From the NCBI GenBank assembly GCA_013399895.1, contig VXBA01001841.1:595916-659915 (forward strand): a DNA stretch of 64,000 nucleotides, in the 5' to 3' direction. The notes below the pieces were generated by a model that did no database searches, was not told the DNA's origin, and saw nothing but the letters and a program-made list of their open reading frames with translations. The position numbers were made by a program, and so were the translations under genes. This document shows, piece after piece, positions 1 through 13,438 of the stretch (position 1 is its first letter; each line of letters opens with the position of its first letter). The DNA is from Serilophus lunatus. Lineage: Eukaryota; Chordata; Aves; Passeriformes; Eurylaimidae.

Positions 1-769
1 TCCCCAAGGCAATTCAAAGGGTGGGAAAAATTAGGTAAGAAAATGGACAGCAGTTTTCTCACCTAAGTTACAGCTTGCTGGATGCTTTACAGCTTGGCAC
101 TACTACAATGTCTTGCAAACAGCTGGATATTTCCCCTTTTTTTTGAAAACTACCTCTGTAATTAACTGTCCTTCTAAACACATTTTGTTTAATCACTAAG
201 GGCCAGGTTCATTATTCATTTATCCAGACTGACGCAGCAAAAAAGATGGAGCAAATCTCCAAAGCTTTAGACAGCAATATAGCATTTTTTTAAATATTGT
301 TTAGTCATTGTAGACAAAATTATTAAGGTTTAAAAGATAGCTCCTCCACTTTTATCTCAAGATATTTGTGCTATTCCAAACTTTCTCCAAAAGATGTTTT
401 AAGCTACAATTTCTTTATAAGTTAAAATTTTAAAAATCTAAATCAAAAAATCCAAAAGTTCTGTGTGATTAATTTTATAGTGCTTTTTCAAATAATGTCT
501 CCTTGCAATCCAAGAATTTTAGAGTTATAACTCAGGCTTCATTAAAAGAAAATAATTTATCTGACTTGCACTTTTATGCTTAACATTCTATAAAAGCTTA
601 CACATTTTTAAAAATAAATTTTACTTAAAATGAAATATTATATATCTTTACATGAACATTTACTAGTTATTAACCATTGTACTCCAAATACAATATTTTT
701 AACCACTAATTGCATGTTGCTCTGTTCCTTTTTTTTTTTTTTTTTTAAATCTTCTTAATTCAATCATAT
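1..769. other. AT-rich non-coding DNA
   Basis: No reading frame, splice pair or repeat that I recognise is present. The only notable item is an 18-nt T run at 729-746, just upstream of the LTR that starts at 770. Confidence 0.6.
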
Positions 770-1354
770 TGTGGTAGTTTGACTATCACAGTGGCTGGCT
801 GTCCAGCTGCTTCCTAACTGCTCCTCCTTAACTTGTGACTTGAGTAAAATACAGGAAGATCACGTATTAAATATCATCATAGGCAAAACAGACTTGACTT
901 GGGGAAAAATAGAAATTTTTGTCAATTTGGATCTGGGCTGTGAGTAACAAAGACCAAAACCCCATAAACCAGCTTCTGTAAACATATTTTTCCCAGCTCC
1001 TTCAGGGAACATCCATCTACTCTGGTGTGGGATCCTCCACAGTTTGCAGTGTGGATATCTGCTTCAGCCTCTGGATCACCTCTTTCCTCTCCTTCTCTCA
1101 CCTTGGTGCTCAAAGAGTTATTTCTCATACATCTTTTTTCCTTCATTCCTCACACACTAGGCAGTGTTTTGCTCTTTCTTAAATAAGTTTCACCAGAGGT
1201 GGCACCACCTTGGTTGATGCCCTCTGCCATGTCTGGAGGTGAGGTTGTGGTGAGTAGAATGGGCTGTGTTCAGCACTGCCAGACCTTGGCATCTACTCAT
1301 AGAGCACCCTTGCAGCCCTTCCACCCACTAAACCTTGATAATAATACCCAATAT
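766..1354 (-). mobile_element. Solo LTR of an avian endogenous retrovirus (770-1350) with 4-bp flanks
   Basis: Read on the minus strand this is an LTR of a family I recognise from neoavian genomes. The plus strand opens with TGTGGTAGTTTGAC at 770, which is the complement of the usual LTR 3' terminus. Conserved family phrases follow: GGCAAAACAGACTTGACTT near 882-900, and the GTGGGATCCTCCAC and GTGGATATCTGCT modules near 1026-1062. It closes with ACCCA at 1350. The 4-bp ATAT occurs on both sides (766-769 and 1351-1354), as expected for a class I (ERV1-like) integration. A T could be shifted between element and flank, so the right edge is uncertain by a few bases. No gag, pol or env remains, so it is a solo LTR left by recombination. 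It is much shorter than the related plus-strand copy at 31746-32747, which retains more of the central tandem modules. The family name was not assigned. Confidence 0.75.
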
Positions 1355-4300
1355 ATCTATACTTAATCCAAAGTAAAGATATACATTGATGTTTTTACAA
1401 AAAATTCTCTTTTTATGCCTGTAAATTTCCAATTTTTAAACTCTGAGAACTTTATGCCAAAGTCTGACTAACTGTGCTTGTCCTTTGGCAACTGCCCATA
1501 TATTGTTTGTCCAAGCACAGGTATAAAGTTATTTAAAAAAACTGACCTCCCTTCTCCATTCTGTGAATTTGTTCAATCATTTAGTTACTCTTTTTATTTC
1601 AGGAGCAAGGGAAGGAATACAGAAGAGAGGTTTCAAGTAGTTGCCACCCCTATGGCCTTTCACAGCCACTGATCCCTTTTGGGCCAAAAATGGCACTGGT
1701 AGTTCTTATCTCAGCTGGACATAGGCAAAGTGTAGTTAAATTAATTCAGCAGCCATTCTTTGCCCAAATGTGTAGAGTGTGCTGGCTTTGCATGGAGTGG
1801 TAGCTCCTGTGTCTGGTAACTGATGCAAACAATGTGTGTGGGAAAATGGTAAAAGCACTTGCTGAAGGTAAAAGTAGAAGGCATAATTTTGTTGAAAGAG
1901 ATGAGAGAAAGGTGCTAGGCTGACTTTCTGCTGACTAAGGTATCCTAAGTCTGGAGCCAGGTCCTGTTGTTCCACAGATTAGAGCACCCTAGAAACAGTC
2001 TTTGCTTCTCAACCCTCAATTAGGAACAGTTTTGAGATATCACATGAGATCTATTCTTAGCTAATATTTAACATGTTTTTAATACCTTTTTTTTTGTTAA
2101 GTGCTGCTGAAGTTTACTCAGTTTTTCACTGTTGTATTTCCACTCCCCACACTACCTTTCTAAAAATGGACAGCAGGTTGATAAGAGACTATGACTATTT
2201 TTACCAATTTATAAATAGCTGTTTGCACCCTTTCCCCTTCTTTTGCAATTGGAAATGCTTTCTTTAGATTCTGTGTTTTCAAATTAGAAGTTTCAAATTA
2301 GAAATAAATGGCAAAAATTCTCTCTGTATAATTGCCCAACCTTATTGAAATTGCAAAATGCACAATAAGTGCAAGTTATTTAAAACCCTTGCTAGTTAGA
2401 GAATATAAAATCTGAAATTCAAATCTGAAATTAAATTGAAAATATGTAAGATTTGGTAAATATGTAAAATGCTGTTCTGTGTATTTTATACGATATGAAT
2501 TTCCATAAAAAATGAGACTACCCTTTACTTTTCTAGTATTTATAGGGCATATGATTACACACTGTGGTGGTGTTATCTCTGCTTTGCTTGTTACTTCTCA
2601 CAGAAGTAATATCATATAGCATTGACATTAGAGCAATATTCCTTACAAAAAATAAAAAAAAAGAAAAACACTGATGTTCTACATGCCTGAACTGTGCTGA
2701 AATCAATGGAAATACCAAGGGATAAATTTAGCTTGGGTGATGTGTAGAAGAAACATTAATTATCAGGAAACCAACAGAAAACATGTCTTTATCACTGGGG
2801 TTTTTTTACAAAGTGTTTTACAAGTGAACATAGAGTACATTTTGCCATCAGAATTGCAAAATACCAGAATTACATCTATTATGAATTAGTAAAAAATGGA
2901 AATAAATCAGTAATGGATTATGATTAAATTCTGTTTTGCCATAATCTTTTAACCTTACTCAAAAATACTTGCACTCACAGTGGCTCTTCTTTATTTTTAC
3001 ATGATTGAATCAAAACAGTAACTTGTGGTGAAATGCTTGAAATGAGACAATCATATTTGGGTGATCATAGATAATTTATTTGCATTTTGTAGTGAGATGG
3101 TTATACTACCAAAGAGCTATTCTTAGAATTTTTGTGTTTAATTATGGAAATAAAAAAAAAAATCCAGTCACTTATTCTTTGAACATTTTCCTTACTTCTA
3201 AGAGTAACTAATCATTCAATGTCTTTAGACATCACTAATATGTATTTGACAGGTCTTCTGTTTAACTAAAATCCTTCTATAAAACATGCAACTAATTTAC
3301 CACTTCAGCTCCTGTTGACTTTCCGGTTAAAATAGTCAAAATAGGTATTTTCATATGCCTCTTTCTCTAGAAATCTGCTGATCAACTTCTTGGTCAAAAC
3401 ATAGGTTTAGCCTTCAAAATAGACAAGTCTGCACTGCTTTATATAGTATTTCTTGAATTCATCCTCTAATAATGAAGATTCACCTTCAGATAAAAATAGG
3501 TGATCATATTTCTTAGTATTACACTACTGTGTTTTAAATAATTTTGTTCATTTAAATTTCCCCCTGTTTTCCACGTTAAATGGTGATTTACATTTCTAGG
3601 AAATACACAAATCTTGGCAGATTTTGTTTTGAGATACTTTTTAAACATCTTTAAAGCCAAAACATTCAATTTAACCATTTTCAAAACAGAATAGTTTTAA
3701 TTTTTTTTATTGGAGAACGACTGGTTGTTAATTATTTTCACTCTATAATAGTTTTAAAATGCTCTAGTAACATTTTTTTAGTTGAATCAAAACAACAATT
3801 TATGATTTATTTGTTTTCTGAAAAGTGTAATATCAGAATTAAGCACTTTATTAGTCTCATTCTTATTTTTTAATAACCTGTTTTTAATCTTGTTTTTCTT
3901 TGAGTGGGAAATAAACCTCCCAAAGTCTTACATTTGTCAAAAAGAAAAATGGATTCCAAGGTTGTGTGTGTCTCTTGGTAAAATTCACTTTTACAAAGAT
4001 AACTGACTGACAACAATTCCTAATCATAGGGTTCTGCCTGTAAGGGGGTAGATGGTATCTGTGAAGGGCAAGAATTTTGACTCTTGTAGACATGTGACAC
4101 TTGTGCTTGTCACTTCAGGGTTCAGTGTGACAAAATAAAAGTTCAAGCCAGTGGGAGTAAGAGGATATTGAAGACCAAGAAGAATACTGTCCAAAACATA
4201 TTTAGTAATTTTCTAACAAAAAGGTCCCCACGCATAAACATTTTAGTGAGGGATGTGGCTTGTTTTATGCAGAATGAGCACTTGTTTGCTAAATGCCACT

Positions 4301-4992
4301 TGATTGCTAAATGCTCTGGACAAATTCGTAGCATGCTTGAGAGAAGAAAATAATTAGGATGCCCATTGCTCTGTTCAGGGAGGTCTTAAAGCGAAACATC
4401 CAAGTCCTTATAATCATACCACACATTTTCTGCATATTTATATGCATTGTTGCCTTCTCGTATCCTAATTTGCTGCACAAGAATCTACACTTTCAGTTCA
4501 TTCATTTGAAAGATCCAGCTTCTCCTTTTACATCTATAATTTCAACATAAGAGATCTTAGCCTCTGTCAGAATTAAGATACAAGTTGGCAATTTTTTCTG
4601 CAGATGACAAATACTGATATCTGATGGGAGTACTTTCATTGGATGCTGGGATCAAGCCCCATGGGGTTTGCTTAATTTGGAGGTGAGATACTGACTAAGA
4701 GAGATTAAATCTTCTGGAAGATTTTGGTTGCTAAGTTATTTTAAGCATAGAAGTTCCTTTTCCAGTAGGAAAAGTGCATAATAGCTAATTAGGCCCTTAG
4801 GGATCAATTTTCAAAACAATGTGCAGGAAGTGTGAGCACAAGCCTTATTTGTTCACGGGTTTTGTGAACATACCTCCTGTGATTTTTGAAATTTTAGAAC
4901 AACAAATCAGCAACGTTATTGGAGAAACGCATTTGAACGTGTATAATATGTTATCTTTTCCTTCAGGACGTGAGATAGATGACATACATTAA

Positions 4993-5015
4993 GACCACAG
5001 AGTGTTTCTGTGGTC
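4993..5015. repeat. Perfect 9-bp stem hairpin
   Basis: GACCACAGA at 4993-5001 pairs with TCTGTGGTC at 5007-5015 around a 5-nt loop (GTGTT). The stem is too short for a microRNA precursor. No function can be claimed. Confidence 0.6.
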
Positions 5016-5099
5016 ATTATGCTTTACTTCCTCAAACCTATAAACATAATGAAATAATAAAATAATCTCTGTGGATCTGCAGAAGAAATCAATCCAGCA

Positions 5100-5125
5100 G
5101 TTCTTACCTACCTTTAGGTAAGAAC
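5100..5125. repeat. Perfect 10-bp stem hairpin
   Basis: GTTCTTACCT at 5100-5109 pairs with AGGTAAGAAC at 5116-5125 around a 6-nt loop. The right arm also reads as a splice donor (AG|GTAAGA). It lies only 85 bp from the hairpin at 4993-5015. Confidence 0.6.
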
Positions 5126-7810
5126 CTTAAAAGGGGAAAACCAGCAAAACACTAATTCCTAATTTTTGTGATGAACAAATCACAAAACATGTAATTATAG
5201 AGATTATGCAAGGTATTTAGAATCAAATAACAGAGATGAAAGATAGTAATACTGGATCTAGTTGTCCATATAAATTGTCAGGGAAATGTTCCTTTTAGTA
5301 GCATAGGAAAATGTGATAAAAGCATGTTATTTTTTAATAACATTAAATAGAAGGGGAAAATGTGATTCATGAAATATATGGATGTTAAAGTCTGTTAATG
5401 GAAGTGATTATTATTACTTATAGCAATGCTGAAGGTCATGATTACAAGAAAGGATTTAGAGGTAGGTGGATTCATTTGAAGACAAAGCAAAGCTGAGCAC
5501 ATTCAGCTATAAAATGAGTGCATGGTATTTGTTTCAGTGTGCTATGGCCTTGTCCAGCTCTCTGCTTTGAGTGTGGAAGTACCTTATTTCTGGTCTAGTC
5601 TGTATGTTGGCAAATCACCTCAGGTTTGTTTGCACCCCCACATTTCTGTAAGCCTTAAAAGGTGAAATGAGGATCTGAATGCTGGATAGTGTTGACACAT
5701 ATTTATTTTGAGAAGTAGACACATCAAAGCCTGACTATGGGAAATGAATGCTGCCTATTTTATATATCTTTATTATCTGTACACTATATATATATCTCTG
5801 TTTTGAAAGGTGTGCAAATCAAGGTAAAAAGAAGAAAGAAAGTAAAAAATTGCATTTAAAATACTTAAGTTTGTGTAACATTGTGTAACATTCTATTTTT
5901 ATTTTACTCATGAAAAAGCAAACAACAAATATAAATGGAGCTTGAGCTTCAGTAGGTCAATGATTTGACATTGATTTCAGTGGAATCAGGATTTTCCCAT
6001 AAATTACTTTCCCATGGATGTAAAAGAAAATTGTAACTTAGAAAATAAATATAGATCTGCTGAACACCAAGCTGGTGTCTTATCAGCATAAGTTCTTCAG
6101 TCAGTTTTAGGCAGTTTTTGCTGATTATAAAACAATCTAAAGAAATCAACTCTTTATGTGTTTTTCCACCTTCAAATGTATAACTGTGAAATTTAGAGAT
6201 ATGAACAATCACACAATTCCAACCCACACTTGTTAATAAGAACTTTTGATTTCAAATACTTGAAGTTTTTATAAATAACAATATAATAATTTTGTACTCT
6301 GTCCTGAGCAGAAAAAGATTTATTGTTTTAAATATTTCATTGCTCAAGTGGCATCTACTGTCTGGAAAACATTAGATTTCCCAGAGAATATAAAAGATGT
6401 TTAAAAATATGTGAGCATAGATAATCACTGTAAATTGGTGATTTTATTCTTACTGGACAGTAGCCTAAAGTGGTAAGTTTCATTACACTAGATACTGTTT
6501 TGACCTAAGTGTGCAGTTTTTTCCTTCTGTGCTCGTTTAATGGAATAGTGAAATAGCCTCAGAACATTTATATTGTAGTACGTGATTGAAAAGTTCAGAA
6601 TGTGTATTTTTTGCAGTTACAATGTTTTATTACTGAATATTGAAATTCTGGCTTTCAGAATGCCAATTTTAAATGGTTTGTTGTATATGTTTACATTTGG
6701 TATAAAAGGTTACAGAAGGGCTAACTGAAAGACTTATTAACACTAACTAAAAATTATGTGATTAAGTGCTTAATTTAAAATGTTTTGCTTTCAAAGACAA
6801 ATTCGTATCTCACAATTCCCCTACATTTCCAACAAAGACAATCTAGGTTGTCAATTATCATATCGACACCATCAAATCATGATATAAGTCTGTTTTCAAA
6901 TTTGAAGTAGATTCTAATATAAGGAATGATTACTGAAGTTCTAACATTGGCTGGTATCTGAATAAATATATTTATATTTAGCTATTTTTTTTTTGCTTTG
7001 ATAATTTTCATATACAATCTTATCTCTTTTGTTAGGTCTTTTCTGCTTTGACTCCTTGACTGCAAGGACTGAAAGACAATTTCCTCTCTTAGGTACTGCA
7101 TGCACAGACCATAATTGTTGATCTATCTAGGATTGTGGAAGCAGTCTTCTTGGAATAATTATTCAATAATACATCTTCCATGAGGATATTCTTATTTCAG
7201 GATGGGAGTAATAATTTTCCTAATATACAAACCAATTTTGTAACTGTATTAAGTTTTGCTACTAGCAGCTTCTCTCCTTCAAAAGTCCTTACAAAGTCAT
7301 TGTTGCAGCAAAGGTATTGCAATTTATTTTTTTTCATATCTTTGTCTAGAAAAGTCGCCTGAGATACAAACACTGAAATAAAAAAAAAAAAGTCCGTCCC
7401 CCTCCTACCTGGGCTTCTGTTAGATAGGGGTGCACACCAAAGTTTGGTCTTTTCATACAATTTCATGGTTTACAAATGTGTACCTAAATTTAATAGAAAC
7501 AAAAATATTTCGATGTTTGAAGCAATTTGTCAATAGGTGATATGGGTTTAGTTTCCCTGTCTGCAAAATTGAGATGACTATTTCTCCTATGTGTAACCCA
7601 CTCTCTATGCACATTTATATTCTCTCACCTGCAAATTGTTTCCAGTGCCCAATAGCATGACCCCATCTTGCTCCCAAATAGTAACAATAATTTTTTTCTG
7701 TAGATTTTTTTAAAATTTAATTTAACCAAGTCTTAAATAGATAAAATTTCTCAACTTTTCCATGCCTTGTTTCTTTCTGACTTGTTCTTAAGCCATTCTC
7801 AGCATCCTGT

Positions 7811-8990
7811 CATAGATTCGTAGACTCATTATTGTTGGAAAAGACCTCTAAGACCAGGTAATCCAGCACTGTCAAGTCCACGGCTACACCCTGTCTGTAA
7901 GTGCAGCATCTACATATATTTTTAATATCTCTGAGGTTGGTGACACCATCACTTAACTGGGCAGCCTCTTTCACTGTTAAACACCCTTTCTGTGCAGGAA
8001 GTTTTACTAATATTGAATCTGAACCTTCCCTGGTGCAACTTGAGGTCCTTTCCTCTCATCTTATTGCTTTTTACTTAGGAGAAGAGACTGACACCCACCT
8101 TGACAAAGCCTCCTTTCAGTAGTTGCAGAGAGTGATAGGATCTCCCTGAGCCTCCTTTTTTCCAGGCTGAACACCTGCATCTCCCTCAGCCACTCCTCAT
8201 AAGACATGCTCCAAACTTCACCATCTGTTTCCCTTCTCAGAACACGATCCAGCACCCCGATGTCTTTTGTGTAGTGAGGGGCCTAAAAGTGAGCACAAGA
8301 TTCAAGGTGCAGCCTCAGCAGTGCTGAGTACAGAGTACAATCACTGCCCTGATCCTGCTGGCCACTCTATTTCTGATACAGGCCAGGATGCCATTGGCCT
8401 TCTTGACTACTGGGCACACTGATGGCTCATGTTCAGCTGCTGTCAACCAGCACCCCCAGGTCCTTTTCTGGTGGACAGCTTTCAAGCCACTCTTTCCCAA
8501 GACTGGAGTGCTGCATGGGGTTGCTCTGATTCAAGAGCAAGACCTGGCAATTTGCCTTGCTAAACCTCATCTAATGGTCCTTGGACCATTGATTCAGCCT
8601 GTACCGATACGTCTGAAGAGCCCTTCTACCCTCCAGGAGATCTAGACTCTCGCCCAACTTGGTGCCATCTGCAAACTGTCCACTTACTCCCCTTGTCCAG
8701 ATCATTGATAAAGAGATTAAACAGGACTGACCCCTAAACTGAGCCCCAGGAAACACCATTTGTGACCAGCAGCCAGTTGGATGTAATTTCATTCACCACG
8801 ACTCTGAACCTGACCATTCATCTAGTTTTCCAGTCAGTGAGCACCATACCTGTCCAAGTCATGAGAAACCAACTCCTCCAGGAGAATGTTGTAGGAAATG
8901 GTCTCAAAGGTTTTACTAAAGTCCAGGTAGACAACACTCACAACGCAACACACTATTTCATAACCCACAACTTCATCTACAAAATGGACC
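7811..8990 (-). mobile_element. CR1 LINE, 5'-truncated, minus strand, decayed reverse transcriptase
   Basis: CR1 is the dominant non-LTR retrotransposon of birds; its ORF2 encodes endonuclease and reverse transcriptase. The element runs right to left. Its 3' end is at 7811, where degenerate terminal repeats (CATAGATTCG, TAGACTC) are followed by the usual CR1 3' sequence. Minus-strand translation shows CR1 reverse-transcriptase landmarks: VVYLDFSKTF near 8950-8910, then QFADGTKLGE near 8680-8650, then SYEEWLREM and FSLEKRRLRE near 8205-8140. The catalytic F-A-D-D box reads FADG, a change of the second aspartate at 8663-8665. Several frameshifts and stops separate these blocks, so the copy is dead. 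The 5' edge fades beyond about 8990. Confidence 0.9.
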
Positions 8991-9470
8991 ACCTCATTGG
9001 TCTTACTCTGAATGTCACCTGTGAAATGTTGACTGTATTTTCCTGTCTATATCCAGCTACCCTACAGAAAATCTTTCCAGGTTCGTTATTTTCCTTTCTG
9101 ACTATTATAAATATAATTCACTCCCTTCTTGTCTGAGTCAGTATTACTTTACCTTTAAGCCTCTGAAGGCTACCTGCCAAATCAACTGCCTTACTAACTC
9201 ATTCAGACCTTTCATCAGTGAGAGTTTTTACCCTACTAGAGTCCCCCTGTGCACATATTAGCTCTTTAACACTTGTCTCTGGTCAGTTTGTCTGGTTTCT
9301 ATCTCACCTAAGGTGCCTACATCACCACTATAACCTTTTCCACAATTTTTTCAGGTTTTTCTACCTGATCCTATATGCCAAGAGAGCCCTTCAGCAAAAC
9401 TACTCTCCTACCACCTTTGCCACCTGCCAGAGTTCAGTTGGACCTTGTACTGTGCTTGTTAAGAATTAAT
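8991..9470 (-). other. Possible continuation of the CR1 element, identity uncertain
   Basis: This stretch is directly upstream, in element direction, of the recognisable reverse-transcriptase blocks, and it is richer in C/T than the DNA beyond about 9470. I could not match it to CR1 coding motifs. It may be diverged CR1, an older repeat cut by the CR1, or unique DNA. Confidence 0.3.
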
Positions 9471-10573
9471 TGATTAGTATTAACATAGTATAACCAGGCT
9501 TTTAAAGACTTTTCCTAGCCTTGAAGAATTTTTTGAGTGACATGTATATTCTAAGAGTTCATAATTTCCTAAAGTGACAATCAAGCTTCCTGTACCTCTT
9601 TGAAGTACTCTTTAGAACGATTTTTCAAGTTCCTACTTTGTCTTACAAACATAAGTGCATTAGGAAGTGCTGATAAGTGCATTCAGATACTTGCTTAAAG
9701 GTACCAATGTGTAAATGCTATGACTGTGTATGACAGGAGCAGCTACAGTAACGGGCTTATTTGGCTGTTGTTACCACTGAAATACCAGTTATCTTTCAAA
9801 GGAAAAAGTATAATAAAATAAGCATTAGTACATAACAAATACTAGCTGAGAACGTGAATTTTGACAGGATGAACAGCTGAAAATTGGGTTCGAATTTATC
9901 CTCCTAAATGAGGTTGGTTTATTATAGGCACACTGAAAGTTTGGCCTAATGTTTATATATTACTACAGTTTGGGAAGTATGAGACCCAGAAGCAGCAGTT
10001 TGTAATGTGTTGCAGTGAATGTAGCGCCTTGGTGCTGATGTGTATTGATTATTTTGCCTTCCCAGGAAAACATCTTTGATCAATTAATTAGCTTGATAGG
10101 ATATTACACCAGAAATTGCAATAATATTCGCATGAAACTCAGTAATTATCATAGGTGAAGGTTGCTTTTTTCGTCCAGTGACCTCAGGTATCCAATTTCT
10201 AGAAATAGTGCTAATGCATTTCTCTCATTAGAGCTTCTGTACTACATAAAACCAGCAATAAAATCAAGAAAATATGGATAAAAAAAGAAGTGAAAATTAG
10301 TTGAAAAGTTTTCCTGTGTCGACTCTTCAGATATATTGGATGACTGATTGTGGTTCCTGAATGTTAGTCTTTATTCTCCAACTACATTTACCAGCAATAA
10401 AATTATTATCTAGTTGATAAACTGGAGAGTATGTTAGAAATAAAACTTAGATGATGTGTCTTTTAAAGTAGAGATAATCTGGGGACCTGAATGAAAAAGT
10501 TTCTGAATCCTTCAGAATTGTTTTAATCGTCCTTATGCAACTACTGGCATTTTCTCTCTGTCTGTCTTTCAAG

Positions 10574-10595
10574 AATGCACTTTTCAAAGATACAG
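10574..10595 (+). other. Putative 22-nt microexon (splice-signal pair)
   Basis: A long pyrimidine tract (TTTTCTCTCTGTCTGTCTTT, roughly 10550-10569) ends in CAAG, with the acceptor AG at 10572-10573. After 22 nt the sequence CAG|GTAAGC gives a near-consensus donor, with GT at 10596-10597. Both signals are strong and correctly oriented, which is the pattern of a neural-type microexon. The length is not a multiple of three, so inclusion would shift a reading frame or belong to a non-coding transcript. No neighbouring exon was found, so a chance pairing is quite possible. Confidence 0.22.
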
Positions 10596-13401
10596 GTAAG
10601 CTATGCATCTAGTGAAGCACAGTGAAAATTATTATATTTGACACCAAAATACTGTGTGGATCTGGAAGCATAATTCACTATTAAAAAACGATATATGAAC
10701 CGAAAAGGAAGAGTGGAGGAGAGATTACTATCTGATCTCTCAGGAAAATAAACTTCTGAAAATATCCCCCTCTTTAATTTTCTTTTAAAGCAGCCTCAAC
10801 AAAGAAAATGCATGTTTTACATTTGTCATATCGGAAGGTGTCTAAAGGTGTAATTTGCACCCAGGCTTGTAAAATGTGAGGTGGATCACCTGAGTCACTC
10901 CTTTTATAAAATTAACTCTGTCTCAGAAGAGATCACGAAGATATTTTAAACTACAAAATGTAATGCATGCACAACTTTGTTAGCATTTCTCTGTTTAAAA
11001 TCCCATATATATGTCATGATGTACATCTTAAATTATATTTTAATGGATGTTTTTAATGCAGTGGTTAAAAACTTACCATCCTGAAGAAATTTTTTTTTTT
11101 TTTTGAAAAGTAATGAGTGCAACTGAAATTTGGGCCATTACAATTTATTTTGATGTTGATTCCACTTTTCATATGTAAATTTCTGTCAGCATATCCCCAG
11201 GCAGAGAGATCTGGTAGCATCAACATCAGACCAAAAGACTTGAAGAAAGTTGTCTTCACAAAATATGCTGTATCATTCTCCAGTTACTGAGAGCTGGAAA
11301 GTCTACTCCTCAAACTATTTTTGCCTCCTGGAGTCAGCCTTGAGGGAATAAACAGCTAAAGCACAAAGATGCTTTTCAAAGGAAGAAGTTCCACCTTCAT
11401 TAGTGTAGTCTTTAAATAAAAGTGCAAGCGATGTGGAGTTGCATGACTTCAGCCAAATATGCATGGATCAAAGTTTAGGTCATTTTGGTGCATGTTTAAA
11501 GCAAGTTTCAGTGTACAAGAACTAATTCCTTTTCTAAAAGTTCATCTCCAAGGGGACACATTGTTCTTGATGCAGTAAAACAGCTGCCATATTGGTTTGC
11601 CAGAGGGGTGTGAAGTTTAATAGACATTTTAAATTTTAGATTGCTCTGGCTCCATGTAGAAGTTTGAGCTGTAATATAGTGAAATAACAAAAGTGGCACG
11701 AAGTCCTGACATCTTCCCTTGGAAGGATGCAGATAATTGAATTGGACTGAGTTGCTGGAAGCTTATCATCTCATTGCACTTTACAGCAAAATTAATATGC
11801 AGCCAGAAATCCTTAAAAAAATCCTTAACAAAACTGTGCACTTTTATAATACAAGGAATCTAAGCATTTCCAAGGAAGCTTTCAAGCATAATATAACTTG
11901 AATGTCAGAAATGTATCATACAGCATTTTCCAGCCGTATACATATGTACAGACATATATGTACGTCTATTCGAAGATGAAAAACATGCAACTTAATACAA
12001 ATTGTAAACTAGTGTAAAGGATTTTAAGAAGTCTGTGTTTGAATAAAAGATCTTAGTGTAGGAGCAAGAGTGTGCAAACTGTGCCTAAGGATGTTCTTAC
12101 CCCACAGGCAGATGCCCAAGCACCTTGGCATTACAGGTGGAAAGGGGGTACTTCATGATGTGGTTCACAACTGGCCACTGATTCCAAATGATAAAAGAGG
12201 GACACAATATAAAGTTACAGAGTTCTAATCTTGCTTAACCTGATGTGATTTTCTTTTGTAAGAATTAATTTATAGCATAGGAAGGACAAAGAGAAAGTAA
12301 TTAGCTGGCTTTAGATTTAGTGTTTGAAAAGCCATTTAAAACAAACATTTGGACTACTTTGGGAGGAGAATGAGATTAGACTCAGATTTTAAAACCAACT
12401 GCTTTTATAGAAATTGTTCCTTGGATTAATATAAGCAGTGGAAAAATTCTTTGCTTCGTTGTAGGAAAAAGTAAAATTTAATTATTAGAATATTGTAGTT
12501 GTTGCTGTATTGGGGTGATTAATCTGCAGCTAAAGACTTGGCGAATACAGTTAGATAAGTCTTTCTTTTCTCACATTTGCATCAGGAAGGCATTGTCAAA
12601 CGCCTTCAGACTGCGTAGGGGATAAAAGGCGATGATGGTTTGAAGCTATGTCATGCTAAGTAAACACCCACATGATGGTATGTATGAGAAATATCCTACA
12701 CAAAGTTCTGGAAATCTTGAGAATATTTCAGCAGCTCCTGCAGCTCTGAATATGACAAGATCAAAATCAGGGAATCTGTCACAAGTTGTACCTACACAGC
12801 AGTGACTGTAATACTGCGAAATGCTACGTGAGCTACCTTTAAACAGTGTAGACTGCTAGAGGTAACACTTTGGGACACAGCAGCATGAAGGTTAAGCAAG
12901 TACTTTACCATACTTTTTAAGGCAGAGACACAGATTCTTATTCTATAGACAAAAGTAGTATGTTAAATAATTATATCAAAGTTAGTTCACATGAATTTCA
13001 TTAAACCAGGCATAACCAAGTTATATTTATTTTTAAAAAATAAGAACCCACCAGAAATAGGGACATTGCCATCACCCCCTAAGGGAGGATCTGAAAGAAA
13101 CATGTCTGAACTGTCTTCCAGACGTATGATGAAAAGGTCCATTGATTATAATGGGGCTGATTTTGAAATTTTGAGCTTAAACCAGTTCAGAATCCAGACC
13201 TTTTTTTTTTCAGATGTGTTCAACAGGAAAACAGAGGCAAAAAATTCACAGCAGTGATTGAAGGTGTGATGTTTGTTACTGAGGAAAAACCAAATCCGGG
13301 AAAGCTACGAAAAGGAAACTCTTTTCGTTATATTTACATTTAAAAAATCATTCTTAAAATTTAAATATTTTACAATAGTTTTACTAAGGTTTGCCACATA
13401 A

Positions 13402-13438
13402 GAAAAGTCCTCTATAGAGGAATTCCATATGACTTTTC
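13402..13438. repeat. Nested inverted repeats
   Basis: The outer arms GAAAAGTC (13402-13409) and GACTTTTC (13431-13438) flank the 12-bp palindrome CCTCTATAGAGG (13409-13420). The two alternative pairings share one base. No function is assigned. Confidence 0.5.

Larger units (their letters stand above)
1351..7810. other. AT-rich non-coding DNA without recognisable gene
   Basis: All reading frames are short and lack protein-like composition, and no exon with convincing splice signals on both sides was seen. Minor items are a tandem 10-mer ATTGTGTAAC x2 near 5879-5898 and two hairpins at 4993-5015 and 5100-5125. Whether this is intergenic or intronic cannot be told from the sequence. Confidence 0.55.
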
